DNA of 11,137 bases from SURF-32 sp964648365. Lineage in GTDB: Bacteria; Planctomycetota; Phycisphaerae; UBA1845. The stretch is from positions 1-11,137 of the forward strand of contig CAZYLK010000194.1 of assembly GCA_964648365.1 (NCBI GenBank). Direction: 5' to 3'. Within the stretch, counting starts at the first letter, position 1. The number at the start of each line of letters is the position of its first letter. This document shows positions 1 to 8,000 of the stretch, piece by piece. The notes under the pieces are model-generated. The model was not told the DNA's origin. It made no database searches and worked only from the letters and a program-made list of their open reading frames with translations. Both the position numbers and the translations under genes were made by a program.

Positions 1-28
1 AGAGGCAAGGGCCTGCCACCCTCCGAAT

Positions 29-52
29 CACGGCCTGCAAGGCCATGCCACG
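29..52 (+). repeat. Dispersed palindromic repeat, family A (degenerate copy)
   Basis: A 24-base element matches the repeat units inside the M14 peptidase gene (5589-5753) at all but two positions. It has a left arm CACGGCCT, a 3-base loop, a right arm AGGCCATG and the tail CCACG. One arm pair is broken by an A in place of G. It lies in the 97 bases left of the maf stop codon, where no gene is visible. Bases 3-19 (AGGC, a 4-base loop, GCCT, then GCCAC) may be a further decayed half copy, cut off by the window edge. Confidence 0.7.
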
Positions 53-97
53 TTCGAGCGTGCCTGCCGGGTCTGTCACGCACCCGTTTCGCCCGGT

Positions 98-778
98 CTA
101 GCCGGACCGGCTTGACGCCAGCGGCAGGCCGTCGAATTCCGACAGCATCCGGCCGAGCAGCTCCATCGGCAGGCCGACGACGTTGGTAAAACTGCCCTCG
201 ACACGCTCCACGAAACGGTCGCCGTGGTCCTGTATTCCGTAAGCGCCCGCCTTGCCTTCCCATTCGCCCGAGTCGAGATACTCCTCCATCTCCGCGTCGC
301 TGAGCGCCCGCATGACGATCCGGGTGACGTCGTGGCGGATGTCCCGCCGGCCGGAGAGTGCGTCCAGAACGGTGACGCCGGTAATCACCTCATGCTCGGC
401 GCCGGCCAGGCGCGAGAGAATGCGTCGGGCGTCGTCGCGGTCTTCGGGCTTGCCGAAGACGTCCCCGCCAGCCGCCGCGATGGTGTCAGCCGCGATCACC
501 AGTCCGTCGAACGGCGGCTGAGCCACGCTTCGGGCCTTGAAATAGCTGAGCGCCTCGGCCACGTGGGCAGGGGGGACGCCGACGCCCGCGTGGGCGGGTT
601 CGTCGACCGTGGGGGCCGCAAGATCAAACACGTATCCATGCTCGCGCATCAGTTGAGCGCGTCTCGGGCTTACGGACGCGAGGACGAGTCGCCGCGGACC
701 GTTGGCCTGGCGAAACGGCTCATCGCCGCGGCCGACAGCCGGCATCTGGCAGGGGTCTGTGCTGGATTCGCAGTTCAT
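98..778 (-). CDS. maf: Maf-family nucleoside triphosphate pyrophosphatase (house-cleaning NTPase)
   Basis: The product is a cytoplasmic Maf/YhdE-type pyrophosphatase. This family hydrolyses dTTP/UTP or modified NTPs to the monophosphate, and Maf proteins also affect septum formation in some bacteria. With the ATG at 778 the protein has 226 residues. It shows the N-terminal signature ASVSPRR (about residues 34-40), the catalytic-site ADT (D98), FGKP (about 108-111), and the C-terminal block with EWEGKAGAYGIQ (about 172-183) and NVVGLP. The reading frame stays open upstream to 1105, but residues above 778 are Arg/Ala/Pro-rich with no family similarity, so a start at 778 or the ATG at 745 (215 residues, nearer family length) is preferred. 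Neither start has a clear Shine-Dalgarno. The family call is firm; the exact substrate and start are not. It is divergent from the lipoprotein gene. Confidence 0.93.
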   Translation of the reverse strand: MNCESSTDPCQMPAVGRGDEPFRQANGPRRLVLASVSPRRAQLMREHGYVFDLAAPTVDEPAHAGVGVPPAHVAEALSYFKARSVAQPPFDGLVIAADTIAAAGGDVFGKPEDRDDARRILSRLAGAEHEVITGVTVLDALSGRRDIRHDVTRIVMRALSDAEMEEYLDSGEWEGKAGAYGIQDHGDRFVERVEGSFTNVVGLPMELLGRMLSEFDGLPLASSRSG

Positions 779-1153
779 GGCGGCAGCGCTCGCGTGTGAA
801 CCGCCGGGGGACACCGATTCCGTTCGGATGCCGACAGGCGGAGCGTCGTTGCCGGAACTATACCGCCGTTCGACGGTGCTGGAAGGCGTGCGGGACGCTC
901 CCTGCGTACCAAGTTGTCGGATCGGCTGCGCCCGTCGAGCGGGCGGCGCGCGGCGCGGGCATCCTGCCCGTGAGCGCAGTGCGGCGGTGCGATCGCGCAG
1001 GCGGGCGACGTCCGATCCCGGCGCGCGGCGGAGCTTGCGAGGGCGTCGCGGCGGGTGGATACTCGACGCACCACCGCATCGTCCGGCACGGGACTCTTGC
1101 GTCACCTGTACCCGTGGCGTCGATGCACGATCTGTTCGTAAGGGAGGTCAGAG
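779..1153. other. Divergent intergenic region between maf and the lipoprotein gene
   Basis: These 375 bases hold no convincing gene: the open frames here are Arg/Pro/Ala-rich and lack start signals. The region must contain the start signals of both flanking genes, but I see no good sigma-70-type promoter. It holds one palindromic repeat (951-977) and a strong ribosome binding site for the rightward gene at 1140-1147. Confidence 0.6.
951..977 (-). repeat. Dispersed palindromic repeat, family A, HGQDARA variant
   Basis: The hairpin has arms CGGGCA (956-961) and TGCCCG (965-970) around the loop TCC, extended by a G-T pair. On the minus strand it reads as the peptide string HGQDARA, the same variant seen at 10948-10981. 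Its CCACG tail is degenerate. It lies in the maf/lipoprotein intergenic region. Confidence 0.55.
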
Positions 1154-1660
1154 ATGTTGAAGCGATTCCTGGCGGTTGTGGCGCTCAGCGCCCTGACGTG
1201 GGGCTGCCAGTCCACACAGCGGATGGACACGTACGCGACCTACGGCGCCCCGACGGAACCGGAGGGTTCCGTCTCGCTCGCCAGCGCCGTGGCGCACGCG
1301 GACAAGGGGGATGAGTCGCCGCTGTGGGTGTCGGCGAAGATATCGGAGGTGTGCCAGAACCGCGGCTGCTGGATGATGCTGGCCGACGAGCGCCACGAGG
1401 TTCGTGTTCGCTTCACCGCCAGCGAGCAATGCACCGAAGGCTTCCTCGTTCCGCGCAACGCCGCCGGCCGGATGGCCTATGCCCGCGGCGTGGTCAAGCC
1501 CGGTCTGATTCCGCAGGATCTGGCGCGACACTACGCGGAGGAAGCCGGCAAGCCGAAGGAGGAAGTCGAGAAGATCGTCGGTCCGCAGCAGGCGTACACC
1601 ATGGTCGCAACGAGCGTCTGGATCGCGGACGGCAAGTCGCTCGATCCGCCGGTGCAGTAG
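1154..1660 (+). CDS. DUF4920 domain lipoprotein
   Basis: The protein has 168 residues. It begins with a short lipoprotein-like signal: M-L-K-R, a hydrophobic stretch to about residue 14, then LTWGC with Cys18 as the probable lipidated residue. The lipobox is not canonical, since Trp sits at -2 and Thr at -3. The mature part carries the DUF4920 hallmark VCQNRGCWMML (residues 66-76, Cys67 and Cys72) in a small beta-rich domain, with a further Cys93. Family members are small envelope proteins of unknown function; the paired cysteines suggest metal or redox chemistry, but that is inference. The start is well supported: AGGGAGGT at 1140-1147 lies 6 bases from the ATG. The gene converges on the permease-protease gene with only 15 bases between stop codons and no obvious terminator. 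Confidence 0.85.
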   Translation: MLKRFLAVVALSALTWGCQSTQRMDTYATYGAPTEPEGSVSLASAVAHADKGDESPLWVSAKISEVCQNRGCWMMLADERHEVRVRFTASEQCTEGFLVPRNAAGRMAYARGVVKPGLIPQDLARHYAEEAGKPKEEVEKIVGPQQAYTMVATSVWIADGKSLDPPVQ

Positions 1661-1675
1661 CAACCAAGGGCCCGG

Positions 1676-3826
1676 CTACGACTCCGTGACCGGTCCCCGA
1701 ACGCCGAGCACGTCGGCCCCGTGCGCGGTGCGCGCGGGGTCCGTCGCCGGCCACCAGGCCAGCGCAACGCCCGCGGCGAAAACGACGCATCCGATCACGA
1801 GGACTTCGAGCGGTACGTTCGGCTCACCCGTCTGGGCGTCCTTGACGATGCCCAGCGCTTCCTGCAGCGACGCGCTGACCTGAACGGTGCAACTGACGCC
1901 ATTGTGCAGCATGTGTGCGAGGACGGCCGGCCAGACCGATCGCGACTGCCACGCGAGCAGGCCCAGCACGACGCCCAGGGTGGCCGTGATCGGGATGCGG
2001 AACAGGTCGTAGTGGAACATGCCGAAGATCACGGCGCAGGTGAGAATCGCCGGCCACTTTCGCGCGACGTTGGCCAGGCCGCTCAGAAGGAACCCGCGGA
2101 AGATGAACTCCTCGCAGATCGCCGGTACGACGGCAAATACGAGGAGGATCTGCCACATCGGCATCGCCCCGAGCGCTTCTGTGATGGCGCGCTGCGCTTC
2201 CGCGACAACCTCCGACGAGCCTGTCACCCACGTCATCGCCTCGCCCAGCAGCCCGGCGGGAACCCACCCCGAGATTCCAATGAGTACGGCCGCAAGCCCG
2301 AAGCGCAGCAGCGGCGGGCTCAGCCGAAACGCTCCGCGTAAGTCCACCTTCCAGTACCGCGCGACCGCGTAAGGCGTAAGCAGAAAGAAAACGGGCATAC
2401 ACAGCGCGGTGCCCCGAAGCACGACCGTCATGTCGCCTCCGGCCTGCTGCCCCAGGGCGCTTTGGACAAAAAACCAGGTCGGGTAGAGGAGCGCCACAAG
2501 AAGAAACGCCATCGTAAACGACGGGCGCGGGGCGGGCTTGATCAGTCGCCGGTCGAAGGTGGTCCGCCAGGACGCGGAATCTGCAAAGACGACGCTTTCC
2601 TTGCCGAACACCTTGGCCGCAACCGCCACCGCGGCGGCCGCGTATACGGTCGTCGAAAGCACGACCGTTACGATCACCACGACGGGAACGTGCGCGCCCA
2701 GGAGCAGTTCGCGGGCCAGCAGCACCATGTTACCCACCGGGACCAGTTGCATGGTCCCCTCAAGGCGGGTGAAGGGCATGGCGGCGATGCCGCCGGGGAT
2801 CAGCACGGCCAGGATGACCGGCGTGACGTAGTTCTGCGCCTCCTTGAACGTGCGGGCGTAGCTGCACACGGCCAGCATGATGGCGGACATGAGCACGGCG
2901 AACGGTATCAGGCACAGCAGGATCAGCAGCAGCTTGCCGAGCGGCAGCCCGCCGCCCCCGGCCACGACGGCGTTCAACCCGCCGAAGTAGACCGTCAGGC
3001 ATACGCTCGCGAGATTCAACGCCGCACCCATGACGGCGATCGTCGTGACCACGAGGAACTTGCCGGAAATCAGGTCGATGATGGGCACCGGACAGACCAT
3101 CAGGGTCTCGAGCGTGCCGCGTTCGCGCTCGCCGGCCGTCAGGTCGATGGCCGGGTAGATGGCGCCGGTGATCGTCATCAGTACGAGAATCAGCGGCAGG
3201 ATCTGGCCCAGCACCGACGGCGGCGAGGACAGATCGACCGGCGACAACCGGAACGGATGCGTGAGCGTGACGGGCAGGTTGCGCTCCTCCAGCCGGTGCG
3301 TGCGCAGACGTTCGTTGGCTCGGTCGATCATCGCCCGGAAGCGCATGTAGGCGGAGACGCTGCGAATGTCCTCCTTGTCATAGTAGGGCGTGATGGCGTT
3401 AGAGACGCGTTCGTCGTAGGTCACGGGGTTCTCGAACACAAGACCGACCTGAATCGAACGGTCCTGCACGGCGGCCCTCAGCGCCTCGACCGAGTCATAA
3501 GGCCGGGCCCGCAGGGATTCGCCCAGCCCGGGACGAAGCTCCTCCGCTTCGTCGGGTGCTTCCGCTTTCAATCGTTCGATGTAGTGCGCGTCTTCGTTGA
3601 CCAGTCGTTGCAGTTCATCCCGTGCCTCGACGTTGAGCACGCCGACGACGACCTGTTCCGCCCCAAGCTGCTCGCTCTGGATGGCGATGGCCTGAAGCGA
3701 CCCGATCATCAGCAGCGGGTAAAGCACGATCGGCACCACGATCATGGCGATCAGTGTCCGCCGGTCGCGCAGGATGTCGACCAGTTCCTTGACGTAGACG
3801 GTGCGTACGCGGTGCTGGAAGCTCAT
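1676..3826 (-). CDS. ABC-2/NatB-type permease fused to a CPBP (Abi/CAAX) intramembrane metalloprotease
   Basis: This 716-residue membrane protein has two parts. Residues 1 to about 410 are an ABC-2 permease of NatB type: a cytoplasmic start, a first membrane segment (about 24-49), a large extracytoplasmic domain (about 50-205), then several membrane segments. The conserved cytoplasmic loop TAGERERGTLETLMVCPVP (230-248) follows the second segment. Residues about 435-700 form a second multi-spanning domain with all three CPBP motifs: EEFIFR (572-577), FGMFH (601-605) and HMLHN (638-642). CPBP proteins are glutamate/histidine intramembrane proteases of the Rce1 type; bacterial substrates are mostly unknown. 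The ATG at 3826 lies 6 bases after the ATPase stop with GGAG about 11 bases upstream, so the two genes form an operon and probably one exporter. The transported substrate cannot be told. The ATPase should bind the permease half; whether the protease acts on the exported molecule is inference. Confidence 0.92.
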   Translation of the reverse strand: MSFQHRVRTVYVKELVDILRDRRTLIAMIVVPIVLYPLLMIGSLQAIAIQSEQLGAEQVVVGVLNVEARDELQRLVNEDAHYIERLKAEAPDEAEELRPGLGESLRARPYDSVEALRAAVQDRSIQVGLVFENPVTYDERVSNAITPYYDKEDIRSVSAYMRFRAMIDRANERLRTHRLEERNLPVTLTHPFRLSPVDLSSPPSVLGQILPLILVLMTITGAIYPAIDLTAGERERGTLETLMVCPVPIIDLISGKFLVVTTIAVMGAALNLASVCLTVYFGGLNAVVAGGGGLPLGKLLLILLCLIPFAVLMSAIMLAVCSYARTFKEAQNYVTPVILAVLIPGGIAAMPFTRLEGTMQLVPVGNMVLLARELLLGAHVPVVVIVTVVLSTTVYAAAAVAVAAKVFGKESVVFADSASWRTTFDRRLIKPAPRPSFTMAFLLVALLYPTWFFVQSALGQQAGGDMTVVLRGTALCMPVFFLLTPYAVARYWKVDLRGAFRLSPPLLRFGLAAVLIGISGWVPAGLLGEAMTWVTGSSEVVAEAQRAITEALGAMPMWQILLVFAVVPAICEEFIFRGFLLSGLANVARKWPAILTCAVIFGMFHYDLFRIPITATLGVVLGLLAWQSRSVWPAVLAHMLHNGVSCTVQVSASLQEALGIVKDAQTGEPNVPLEVLVIGCVVFAAGVALAWWPATDPARTAHGADVLGVRGPVTES

Positions 3827-3832
3827 GCGATC

Positions 3833-4624
3833 TTACGCTCCGGCCGGGGCGGTGGGCATCGAGGCCTGGACAATGGGCGGCGGGGGCGCGTCATCCACCA
3901 GGTCGAGGAAGATGGAACTCAACCGCCGTTTGCCGGTCTTCTCGCGCAGCTCATCGAGCGAGCCTTCGGCCACGATCGACCCGCGGTGCAGCAGGCCTAT
4001 CCGGTCGCACAGCGATTCCGCCTCGTCGAGGTAGTGCGTCGACACGATAATCGTCTTGCCGCTCTCCCCGGCGCGGCGGATGAACTCCAGGATCGTCCGG
4101 TTACTGAGTACGTCGAGGCCGAGCGTGGGTTCGTCCATGATCAGGATCGGCGGATCGGCGACCAGCACGCGGCCGATGTTGACCCGCTGGCGCTGACCGG
4201 TGGACAGGCTGCCGCAGCGCAGGTCGGCGAACTCGGCCATGTCGAGCCAGGCGATGATCTCTTCGGCCCGCCGGCGTGCCTGGGCGCGGGTCATCAGGTG
4301 GAGTTCGCCGAAGTAGGTCAGCAGTTCGCGCGGAGACAGCCGCTGATACAGGCCGGTGTTGGCCGTCAGGAAGCCGAGCACGCGCTTTACGTCGAAAGGC
4401 TGCGTCGCCACGTCAAACCCCGCCAGCCGGGCGGACCCGCCTGTGGGTGTGACCAGCCCGCTGAGCATCCGCAGCGTGGTGGTCTTGCCGGCCCCGTTCG
4501 GGCCCAGCAGGCCGTAAATCTCGCCTTCGGCGATCCGCAGGTTCAGATCCCGGACGGCGTACTTGTCCGGCCCCTCCGGCGTGGGGAAGGACTTGCTCAG
4601 GTTCTCAGTGACGACCATGTCCAT
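3833..4624 (-). CDS. natA: ABC transporter ATP-binding protein, NatA type
   Basis: This 263-residue cytoplasmic ATPase powers the adjoining permease. All nucleotide-binding motifs are intact: Walker A GPNGAGKTT (41-49), signature LSTGQRQRV (140-148), Walker B ILIMDEP (160-166), D-loop GLD and switch His196 in STHYLDEAE. The segment GFLTANTGLYQRLSPRE (about 84-100) is typical of the NatA branch, in which the Q-loop Gln is often replaced. The C-terminal tail (about 232-263) is a short Pro/Ala-rich extension. Two in-frame ATGs at 4624 and 4618 are both possible starts, and neither has a clear Shine-Dalgarno. NatA/NatB pairs are described as Na+ exporters in Bacillus, but the wider family exports many substrates, so the symbol states family only. 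The gene is first in the operon with the permease-protease and divergent from the M14 peptidase gene. Confidence 0.92.
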   Translation of the reverse strand: MDMVVTENLSKSFPTPEGPDKYAVRDLNLRIAEGEIYGLLGPNGAGKTTTLRMLSGLVTPTGGSARLAGFDVATQPFDVKRVLGFLTANTGLYQRLSPRELLTYFGELHLMTRAQARRRAEEIIAWLDMAEFADLRCGSLSTGQRQRVNIGRVLVADPPILIMDEPTLGLDVLSNRTILEFIRRAGESGKTIIVSTHYLDEAESLCDRIGLLHRGSIVAEGSLDELREKTGKRRLSSIFLDLVDDAPPPPIVQASMPTAPAGA

Positions 4625-5084
4625 CTGTTGTCAGTATCGCCCGATGGGCCGGGGTTGGCCAGCGGCGTCAGTCGGCGCCGCGGAGGAATTTGCTCAATCT
4701 GAACCGTGGACCCGGTTCCGCCGCGGCCGGCACGCCGCCTCGATCGAAAGTTACGCCGCCGAAATTGACGGCCGCGACGAGTGGCCGCGACAATGGGTCG
4801 GCCTCGATCCGTCCGGACCATCGAACTCAGACTCCATGCGCAGGAGTGCCGCCTTGTCAGTGAACCCGCTTAAGCGTCCTTATTCAGCGTTCTCACCTGC
4901 GATCGAGCCGGTGTTCCGTCGCCTGAACGGCGCACGCGGGTCCGTCTCGCGGCGATGCTTGAACGGGTCCGCAGCGCCGTGCTCCACCGCCGCCGGGCGG
5001 GTGCCGGGCGGTCCGAGGTCGGCGCCGGCGGCACTCGGGCGGCCCGACGACGGTGGCACTTCGCGGCGACGACGGTCCATTGCC
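4625..5084. other. Divergent region between the ABC operon and the M14 peptidase gene
   Basis: These 460 bases carry no recognisable gene. The peptidase frame remains open throughout (back to 4563), but the encoded residues are low-complexity and resemble nothing in the M14 family. A GCGGAGGA stretch near 4681 resembles a ribosome binding site but has no suitably spaced start codon. TTGTCA at 4854-4859 is the best -35-like hexamer, but no matching -10 follows at normal spacing. The region presumably holds both divergent promoters; I cannot place them. Confidence 0.5.
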
Positions 5085-8000
5085 ATGTCCTACGCCTGCG
5101 CCGCGCTGATGTTCGTGGTGGCGTGGCCGCGACTTGCGGGGGCGTCTGATCCGCTGCCGGCAAAGTCCGGCTCGCAGTCGGCACAATCGGCCGTGCCGTC
5201 ACCGGAGTCGTATCTGGGTGGGTCGTTTGGCAGCAAGGCGGTCAGGTATGACGCGCTGATGCGGTACCTGGAGGCGCTCGCGGAGGCTTCTCCGCGGGTG
5301 ACGCTCACGAGATACGCAAGATCGTACGAAGGCCGCGACCTCTGTTATCTCACGATCACCAGCGAGGCCAACCACGCCCGGCTCAGCCGTATCAAGGACG
5401 ACAACGCCCGACTGGCCGACCCGCGGACGCTTGGAGACGACCCGATCGCGGCCGGGGCCGAGGCTGAGCGCATCATGGAGACGCTGCCCGGCATCGCCTG
5501 GATGGCTTATTCGATTCATGGCGATGAACTGGCCAGCACGGATGCGGCGATGCATTTGGCGTATGAGTTGGCCGTTGGCGGCACGGTTCACGGCCTGGAA
5601 GGCCGTGCCACGCGAGATGCTCACGGCCTGGAAGGCCGTGCCACGCAAGACGATGCTCACGGCCTGGAAGGCCGTGCCACGCAAGACGATGCTCACGGCC
5701 TGGAAGGCCGTGCCACACACGACGGCACACACGGACTGGAAGACCGTGCCACGCTGCGTCTGCTCGACGAACTGGTGATCCACATCGATCCGCTGATGAA
5801 CCCCGACGGCCGCGAACGGTATCTGGGTCAGCTTGAACAGCTTCAAGGCGCCACGCCGAACCCGGACTATCAGTCGATGCAGCACGCGGGGCTTTGGTCG
5901 GCGGGGCGCGGCAACCATTACCTGTTCGACATGAACCGCGACTGGCTCATGCTCACGCAGCCGGAGACGCGCGGGCGGGTGGTCGCGATCGGCCATTGGC
6001 GCCCGCACCTGCTGGTCGATTCACACGAGATGGGCGGGCTGGAAACCTACCTGTTCGACCCGCCGCGACAGCCGATCAACCCGCTCCTGCCGGACCACAC
6101 GCTGAACTGGCGGCGGCGGTTCGGCGCGGACCAGGCGAAGGTCTTCGACGCCCGCGGCTGGAGCTATTACACGCAGGAATGGTATGAAGAGTGGTACCCA
6201 GGTTATACGAATGCGTGGGCGAGCCTCAATGGCGGCATCGGTTTGCTCTATGAAGCGGCCGGCGTGGATACCACGCTCGTGCGACAACCCGCCGGCAACA
6301 CGCTCACTTATCCGCAGACGGTCACGCAACATCTGATCAGCAGCCTGGCCAATCTTGAGACGCTGCGGGCGAACCGGGCGGCCATCCTGCGCGACTTCTA
6401 TGAGTTCCATCGCCGCGCTCTGGCGGACACGCCGGACAACCAGGGAGCGTTCGTCATCTCCGGCGACGCCGCCCCCTCCGCGCTGCGACGGCTCGAAGAC
6501 GTGCTCAGTTGTCACGGCATTGAATACGCCGTGTCGAAGCTCCCCGTAGAAGTCTCCAAAGCCGTGTCACGCGACGGGCGCGGCCGCGACGCGCTGACGC
6601 TGCCCGCCGGAACGCTCGTCATTCGCGAACGCCAGCCGTCAAACCTGTGGGTCCACGCCATGCTCGACTTCGACCCCCGCATGACTGACGCCTTCGTGCG
6701 CGAGGAGCGCGAGCGCACCGAAAACGACGAGGACACCATGCTGTATGACGTGACGGCGTGGAACGTGGGGATGGCGTTCAACCTGCCGGTGTATTGGGTG
6801 GACGTCGCGCCGACACTTCAAAGCGCCGTGTCGCACAGCGGAAGAGGCGACCGCGGACGCGAGTTTGAGCGTGGCGCGCACGCGCCGGACCTCAAAACGT
6901 CGAGCTACGGCTATCTGCTCCGCGGCGCGGACGTGCGCGTCCTGTCCGTCGTCGGAGAACTGCTCGCCGGCGGGCTGAAACCGCGGGTGGCGCTCGATCC
7001 CTTCACGCTGGAGGGCGTTTCGTACGGACCCGGGACGATTCTGCTTCGCAGGGCGGAAAACCCGGAGGACACGTCCGCCCGGCTCGAAGAAGCGCTCCGG
7101 GATCGGCACGTCGAGGCGCTCGCCGTGGGGACGGGGCTTTCGGACGGCGGCCCGGATCTCGGGGGGGGGCGGTTCGTGCTGCTGCACGAGCCGCGCGTCG
7201 CGATTGCCTCGCAATGGCCCGTTTCGACGACGTCGTTCGGCGCGATCTGGCACCTGCTCGACGCCCGCGTCGGCCTGCGCACGTCGCCGCTCAATGTGCA
7301 GCACATCAGCGGGATCGACCTGCGCAAGTACAACGTGCTCATCCTGCCGGACGCCTCGCCGGACGGCCTGGCGGCGGTGCTGGGCGACGAGGGCGTTTCA
7401 CAGTTGAAGGACTGGATCAGCAGCGGCGGGACGCTCATCGCCACCAGCGGCGCGGCCGCGTTCGTCGCGGACGCCTCGCGGAAACTGTCCGAAGTCCGGC
7501 TCAAACGCGACGTGCTCGACAAACTCGACGAGTACGCGGAAGCCCTGGCGCGCGAGCGCAGCGCCCGCGACGTGAAGATCGACCCGGCGGATGTGTGGCA
7601 GCGGCGCAATTCGCCGCCGATGGAGGTTGCCGCTGCCAGGCTATCCACCGAGCCGCGGGCTTCAGCCCGCGCGGAGTCGCCTTCACGGACGGACGCTTCC
7701 GGTGCCGCACCTGCGCCGCCATCCGGCTCACCCGCGCCAGCATCAGGCACATCTGCGCCGCCATCCGTCACGCTGGCTTCGCCCACCAATGCCGCTGCCC
7801 AACCGCCCGCGTCTGCCATGCCCCCACCCGGAAGCGACGCCGCCTCCGCCAAGCCGCCTGCCGCTGACGACGACCAAAAGAAACCCTGGCCCGACGATCT
7901 CGACGAACGCAAGCGCCTCGACGGCTGGCAGCGCCGCTTCAGCCCCAGCGGCGTTTTCGTAGCCGGCGAAATCAACACGAAACACTGGCTGACGTTCGGC

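Noticed and set aside
93..110. Intrinsic terminator at the maf stop codon
   Set aside because: There is a 6-base stem (CCGGTC/GACCGG) with a 6-base loop, but no T run follows on the minus strand and the stem overlaps the stop codon.
779..1105. N-terminal extension of Maf (open frame continues about 109 codons upstream)
   Set aside because: The extension is Arg/Pro/Ala-rich, unlike any Maf protein, and crosses a palindromic repeat. The open frame is explained by high GC content.
2462..4702. Long plus-strand open frame of 746 codons
   Set aside because: It lies antisense to the ABC ATPase and permease genes, which have complete motifs. Its Asp/His/Gln/Arg-rich composition is typical of a high-GC antisense shadow.
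4854..4882. Possible promoter (TTGTCA and a downstream AT-rich hexamer)
   Set aside because: The spacing to any -10-like hexamer is outside the usual range and the second hexamer is poor.
5589..5753. CRISPR-like array
   Set aside because: The regular repeats are palindromic and 24 bases long, but the intervening parts are only 9-12 bases and nearly identical. They are in frame within a gene and there are no cas genes.
6554..6863. Two similar strings in the M14 gene (AVSRDGRGRD and AVSHSGRGDRGRE) as a third repeat family
   Set aside because: The similarity is short and imperfect at the base level, with no hairpin core. It may be chance in Arg/Gly-rich coding sequence.
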